Of a stretch of 64,000 nucleotides of DNA, positions 60,265 to 64,000 are shown piece after piece. Source of the stretch: Staphylococcus sp. NAM3COL9. GTDB taxonomy: Bacteria > Bacillota > Bacilli > Staphylococcales > Staphylococcaceae. Position numbers and translations under genes: made by a program. Location: NCBI RefSeq assembly GCF_001431205.1, contig NZ_LGPC01000011.1:589596-653595 (forward strand), read 5' to 3'. Numbering within the stretch: position 1 is the stretch's first letter; every line of letters begins with the position of its first letter. The notes under the pieces are model-generated. The model did not search any database. It had not been told where the DNA came from and saw nothing but the letters and a program-made list of their open reading frames with translations.

Positions 60265-60897
60265 ATGGAACATATAAAAACATATCAATCTCAAACTTAT
60301 CACTTAGATCAAGGGACATTTGTGATAGAAGGTCCTGTTTCAAGAAATAACCTTGAATCTATGACATTTGATGAAGGGCTCTTTGCATTTCGCCCACCTA
60401 CGGATCAATTTGAAGCCATAAAAGAAATTAGTGAATTAGAGGAAGGAAGAATTTTTGTACTACGTAATTCACAGCATATTATTGGTTATGTCACTTATCA
60501 TTATCCAGACCCATTAGAACGTTGGTCTAGCGGAGATTTGGAATACCTAATAGAGTTAGGCGCTATTGAGTTAAGCCTAGCTTATCGTGATTTACATTTA
60601 GGTAGTGAACTTATCAAAGTCAGTTTAGAAGCTGATGAATATGAAGATTATATCGTGTTAACTACTGAATATTATTGGCATTGGGATTTGAAAAATTCTG
60701 GACTTGATGTTTATGAATATAAAAAATTAATGCAAAAATTGATGGGTTATGGGGGCCTGGAAGTATTTGCAACAGATGATCCAGAAATTACAAGTCATCC
60801 TGCTAATTGTCTTATGGCAAGAATTGGTTCAAGAATTTCTATAGAACAATTACAAGCATTTGATGACATTCGTTTCATGAATCGCTTTTTCTTTTAA
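60265..60897 (+). CDS. acuA: Protein acetyltransferase AcuA
   Basis: A 210-residue GNAT-fold enzyme which in Bacillus acetylates and inactivates AcsA. AYRDLHLGSELIKVSLE is the acetyl-CoA loop. The C-terminal third (GLEVFATDDPEITSHPANCLMARIG) is AcuA-specific. I chose the ATG at 60265 behind GGAGTG. It is followed 13 bp later by acuC. No acuB lies between them, unlike the Bacillus acuABC operon. Confidence 0.93.
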   Translation: MEHIKTYQSQTYHLDQGTFVIEGPVSRNNLESMTFDEGLFAFRPPTDQFEAIKEISELEEGRIFVLRNSQHIIGYVTYHYPDPLERWSSGDLEYLIELGAIELSLAYRDLHLGSELIKVSLEADEYEDYIVLTTEYYWHWDLKNSGLDVYEYKKLMQKLMGYGGLEVFATDDPEITSHPANCLMARIGSRISIEQLQAFDDIRFMNRFFF

Positions 60898-60910
60898 AGG
60901 GGAGAAACAT

Positions 60911-62065
60911 ATGAGTAATATGCAACAATCAACGGGCTTTGTCTATTCTAATGAAATACTGCAATATCGTTTTAGTAATAGCCATCCATTTAATCAAATG
61001 AGATTAAAATTAACAACAGAATTATTAACAGATTTAGGTTATTTAAAATCACATCATATTATTAAACCACGTATAGCGAATGATAGCGAATTATCATTAA
61101 TTCATTCTCATGATTATATTCAAGCCATCAGACGTGCTTCACATGGTATTTTAAGTAACAATGAAGCTAAGAAGTATGGATTAGATGGTGATGATACATT
61201 GCAATTTAGAATGATGCACAAGCACAGTGCACGTATTGTGGGTGGCGCATTGAATTTAGCTGATCACATCATGGATGGTACAGTCACCAACGGTTGCCAT
61301 CTAGGTGGCGGGTTACATCATAGCCTACCAGGTCGTGCAAATGGTTTTTGTATTTACAATGATGTTGCAGTTACAATCGCCTATCTCATACAAAAATATA
61401 ATCAACGCGTGCTATGTATTGATACAGATGCACATCATGGTGATGGGACGCAATGGAGTTTTTATACAAATGACCAAGCCTTAATTTATTCGATACATGA
61501 AACTGGAAAATTTCTCTTCCCTGGATCTGGACGTTACACGGAACGTGGTAGCGAACAAGGTTTTGGCTATACAGTAAACATTCCACTTGAACCTTATACA
61601 GAAGATGATTCGTTTCTAGAAACATTTAAAGAGACCATAGAGCCTATAGTGGAATCATTTAAACCAGATATCATTGTGAGTGTACACGGTGTTGACATTC
61701 ACTACTTAGATCCACTCACGCACTTAAACTGTACTCTAGAATCACTATATCAAATTCCATATATCATTAAAGATTTAGCAGATAGATACACAAATAGTAA
61801 AGTATTAATGTTTGGTGGTGGCGGCTATAATATATGGAAAGTTGTCCCACGAGCTTGGAGCCACGTTTTTTTAGCTTTAATCGGAGAAAAACCACAAACT
61901 GGTCGTTTGCCTAATAAATGGTTAACAAAATGGCAACATTATGCACCTTGTGAATTACCACAAACTTGGATCGATGAAAAAACTGACTATCAAATAATAC
62001 CTAGACAAAAAGAAATTACGGAAACAAATTCAAAATATGCTAAACAAGTGCTGAGTTGGTTTTAA
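60911..62065 (+). CDS. acuC: Acetoin utilisation protein AcuC, histone-deacetylase family
   Basis: A 384-residue class I-like zinc deacetylase that reactivates AcsA by removing the acetyl group in Bacillus. Active-site features are HHSLPGRANGFCIYND, DTDAHHGDGTQ (zinc ligands and charge relay) and GGGGYN near the C-terminus. The start lies behind GGGGAG, 13 bp after acuA. It ends at a strong terminator shared with the converging ccpA. Confidence 0.95.
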   Translation: MSNMQQSTGFVYSNEILQYRFSNSHPFNQMRLKLTTELLTDLGYLKSHHIIKPRIANDSELSLIHSHDYIQAIRRASHGILSNNEAKKYGLDGDDTLQFRMMHKHSARIVGGALNLADHIMDGTVTNGCHLGGGLHHSLPGRANGFCIYNDVAVTIAYLIQKYNQRVLCIDTDAHHGDGTQWSFYTNDQALIYSIHETGKFLFPGSGRYTERGSEQGFGYTVNIPLEPYTEDDSFLETFKETIEPIVESFKPDIIVSVHGVDIHYLDPLTHLNCTLESLYQIPYIIKDLADRYTNSKVLMFGGGGYNIWKVVPRAWSHVFLALIGEKPQTGRLPNKWLTKWQHYAPCELPQTWIDEKTDYQIIPRQKEITETNSKYAKQVLSWF

Positions 62066-62109
62066 ATAAACCAACATTACCTATACTGATTTAAGTTTTT
62101 AATTTAAAT

Positions 62110-62148
62110 AAAAAACGAAATTCTTAATTAATAAGAATTTCGTTTTTT
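62110..62148. terminator. Bidirectional terminator between acuC and ccpA
   Basis: The perfect 17-bp stem AAAAAACGAAATTCTTA (62110-62126) with 62132-62148 has T-runs in both directions. Confidence 0.9.
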
Positions 62149-62182
62149 GTATTTCATTATACTTTACTTAATCTACAAAAAT

Positions 62183-63172
62183 CTATTTTGTAGTACCTCT
62201 ATACTCAACTCTATGAGGTAAAGTCACATTAGGCTCTTCGATTTCTTCATCATTCATATATTTAGTAAGAAGTCTCATACCCACTGCGCCAATATCATAT
62301 AACGGTTGGATTACACTAGATAATTGAGGTCTTACCATTTCAACAAGTCTAGTATTGTTGAAACTTACAATTTGTAATGATTCTGGAACGTTAATACCTG
62401 CATCTTGAGCAGCATGAACTAGACCAATTGCTTGTTCATCACTGATTGATAGAATTGCATCTGGCTTAGCAGACTTCAAAGCATCAAATGCACGTAGACC
62501 ATCTTTGTAAGTTTCATTACCATTAAAAATCAATTCTTCATTTAACGAAAGTTTGTGCTCTGCTAAGACGTCTTTTAATCCTACTAGCACATCTTCTTGT
62601 GCTTTTTTAGAATAATCGCCACCGACAAAAGCAAATGTTTTTGCGCCGTTTTCGATTAATTGATTTGTAATTTGTGTAGCTGCTGATTTAAAATCAATAT
62701 TTACAGATGAAATACCTTCATCTTTACCGTTTGTACCTGAAACTACTACGGGAACTGATGTTTTATTAATCAATTCTTTAATTTCTTCTGAAATTGTTCC
62801 ACCTAAAAAAATAATACCATCTACTTGTTTACTTAAAAGGTTGTTAAATATTTCTTTTTCTTTACTTGGATCATTATCAGAATTCGAAATAATTGAATGG
62901 TATTTATACATTGTTGCTATATCTTCTAAGCCTCGAGCAAGTTGCGAATAATAGACATTAGAAATATCTGGAATAATTACGCCTACTGTTGTTGTTCGTT
63001 TACTAGCTAATCCTCTTGCCACTGCGTTTGGACGGTAGTTCAATTTATTAATAACATCGTTTACTTTGTCACGTGTTTCGGGTTTAACATTTTGATTGCC
63101 ATTAACAACACGTGAGACAGTTGCCATAGAAACTCTTGCTTCTCTAGCTACATCATATATAGTTACAGTCAT
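62183..63172 (-). CDS. ccpA: Catabolite control protein A
   Basis: A 329-residue LacI-family regulator. The N-terminal helix-turn-helix ([20 protein letters not shown]) and hinge helix ([10 protein letters not shown]) precede a periplasmic-binding-like core that binds HPr-Ser-P. It represses or activates at cre sites according to their position. I chose the ATG at 63170-63172 behind AGGAGG; the longer frame would run through its own promoter. A cre-like site at its transcription start suggests autoregulation. Confidence 0.97.
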   Translation of the reverse strand: MTVTIYDVAREARVSMATVSRVVNGNQNVKPETRDKVNDVINKLNYRPNAVARGLASKRTTTVGVIIPDISNVYYSQLARGLEDIATMYKYHSIISNSDNDPSKEKEIFNNLLSKQVDGIIFLGGTISEEIKELINKTSVPVVVSGTNGKDEGISSVNIDFKSAATQITNQLIENGAKTFAFVGGDYSKKAQEDVLVGLKDVLAEHKLSLNEELIFNGNETYKDGLRAFDALKSAKPDAILSISDEQAIGLVHAAQDAGINVPESLQIVSFNNTRLVEMVRPQLSSVIQPLYDIGAVGMRLLTKYMNDEEIEEPNVTLPHRVEYRGTTK

Positions 63173-63183
63173 AATTTCCTCCT

Positions 63184-63231
63184 TGAAAGCGATTTCTTTA
63201 TTATTATACTCTGTTTTCATAACATTTTCAA
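63184..63231 (-). promoter_or_regulatory. ccpA promoter with cre-like site at +1
   Basis: On the minus strand TTGAAA (plus 63226-63231), 17 bp and TATAAT (plus 63203-63208) form the promoter. TGAAAGCGATTTCT (63184-63197; 13 of 14 cre positions) begins at the predicted +1 and ends just before the ribosome site. Confidence 0.65.
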
Positions 63232-63527
63232 AGTTTACCATATTTTTGCAAAATGTAAAATAGTTTTGTTTTGAATGTCATAATTATGTCATTTTATAAA
63301 AATATAAACCTGCTAAATGTATTATATTTCTTATTTTCAATGAAAACAAACCTTTTTCGTTTGAATTTTTATGTTTTTCATTAAAATCAAGTGTAATATG
63401 ATGATTCATTACTTATTTTTTATTTTATATTTAAATACTCTATTTAGTTGCCATATCACTCTAAAGCATGAGCATTTTATAAATTGCAACAATTCTCTTC
63501 ATTCATTTCAAAAAATTATGAAAACAC
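63232..63527. other. Intergenic stretch with no recognised feature
   Basis: AT-rich sequence between the ccpA promoter and the aroA terminator. No ORF with a ribosome site, no structured RNA and no second promoter that I would defend. Confidence 0.4.
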
Positions 63528-63583
63528 AAAAAGCCCCTATTACAGTTACTACTTAAGTAGTAACGTAACAAGGGCTTTTTTAT
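63528..63583 (-). terminator. aroA terminator
   Basis: AAAAAGCCC pairs with GGGCTTTTTT around an inner perfect stem GTTACTAC/GTAGTAAC, with T-runs on both sides, 5 bp past the stop. Confidence 0.85.
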
Positions 63584-63588
63584 ATTTC

Positions 63589-64000
63589 CTATTTTAATTG
63601 TTTGTTATTGTACATATCAGCTAATGGTTTAATTTCATTATAGAAATTATCGAATTCATCGAAGTCCATTTGTTGTCCACTATCACTTAATGCAACTGAT
63701 GGATCAGGATGAACTTCAGCCATGATGCCATCTGCACCAACAGCTAAACCAGCTTTAGCTGTTGGTAGCATGATATCTTTGCGTCCTGTACTGTGCGTAA
63801 CGTCAACCATTACTGGTAAGTGAGTACCTTGTTTTAAAATAGGTACTGCAGAAATATCTAATGTGTTTCTTGTTGCTTTTTCGTAAGTACGGATTCCGCG
63901 TTCGCAAAGAATGATGTTTTCATTACCTTGAGAAGCAATGTATTCTGCTGCAAAGATAAATTCTTCAATTGTTGCAGATAAACCACGTTTTAATAATACT
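63589..64000 (-). CDS. aroA: 3-deoxy-7-phosphoheptulonate synthase (AroA(G) type), C-terminal part
   Basis: The last 136 or so codons of a DAHP synthase; the gene continues past the right edge. The reading [39 protein letters not shown] and [16 protein letters not shown] is the type I-beta catalytic barrel. In staphylococci and Bacillus the gene carries an N-terminal chorismate mutase domain, which would lie outside the window. It makes the first step of aromatic amino-acid synthesis. The name aroA follows Bacillus usage and is not the EPSP synthase of E. coli. Confidence 0.9.
   Translation of the reverse strand, partial: VLLKRGLSATIEEFIFAAEYIASQGNENIILCERGIRTYEKATRNTLDISAVPILKQGTHLPVMVDVTHSTGRKDIMLPTAKAGLAVGADGIMAEVHPDPSVALSDSGQQMDFDEFDNFYNEIKPLADMYNNKQLK

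Noticed and set aside
63173..63241. Longer ccpA reading frame
   Set aside because: It would include the -35, -10 and cre sequences of the gene's own promoter.

Overview
The window is a stretch of core chromosome from a low-GC Gram-positive bacterium, almost certainly a Staphylococcus. The gene order gapB-coaE-mutM-polA-phoR-phoP-icd-gltA-aapA-pyk-pfkA-accA-accD-malic enzyme-dnaE, then ald, ackA, tpx, thiI, ezrA, rpsD, serA, nagE, htrA, tyrS, fhs, acsA, acuA/acuC, ccpA, aroA, is the staphylococcal order as I remember it. Several proteins match remembered S. aureus homologues nearly residue for residue (PolA 876 aa, CcpA 329 aa, PfkA 322 aa), but with enough substitutions that this is another, probably coagulase-negative, species. 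I cannot name the species from sequence alone. I see no tRNA or rRNA gene, IS element, prophage, CRISPR array or obvious island.

Layout. Positions 1-10463 are read from the minus strand: gluconeogenic GAPDH (cut by the window edge), the polA-mutM-coaE repair/replication cluster, the PhoPR two-component system, and gltA-icd. A plus-strand amino-acid permease (10819-12162) is followed by minus-strand pfkA-pyk, malic enzyme-accD-accA, and a CBS/hotdog protein-nrnA-dnaE operon. From 24.7 to 36.2 kb, short units alternate in strand: universal stress proteins, a metallo-hydrolase, pepQ-like-cutC, ald, a secreted phytase-like esterase, methyltransferase-ackA, tpx, and sppA-RDD. From 36.4 to 48.1 kb lie a TSUP transporter, nifZ-thiI, ezrA, a free-methionine sulfoxide reductase, rpsD, speG, a phosphodiesterase, an OsmC protein, and an aminotransferase-serA operon. 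From 48.3 to 64.0 kb lie a HAD phosphatase, nagE, an acyltransferase, htrA, tyrS with a T-box, a monofunctional transglycosylase, fhs, acsA divergent from acuA-acuC, ccpA, and the 3' part of the DAHP synthase gene.

How it works together. Most of the window is central carbon metabolism, and the catabolite regulator CcpA is itself encoded near the right end. cre-like 14-mers occur beside gapB, gltA, pfkA, ald, nagE, fhs, acsA/acuA and ccpA, so much of the region is probably one catabolite-responsive network. Other visible regulation includes three Pho-box repeats at exact 11-bp spacing upstream of phoP, a near-perfect CodY box before the aminotransferase-serA operon, a tyrosine T-box before tyrS, and a probable S4-responsive leader before rpsD.

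The more unusual observations are these: two distant copies of a hairpin repeat that differ by a compensatory base pair; a second dispersed intergenic repeat, also with a covarying hairpin; an 11-residue in-frame tandem duplication at the end of alanine dehydrogenase; a chromosomal speG next to rpsD outside any ACME-like setting; a secreted phytase-like protein between usp and ackA; and several perfect inverted repeats at promoters. I did not find a convincing new multi-gene system. Coordinates of short sites were counted by hand and may be off by one base.
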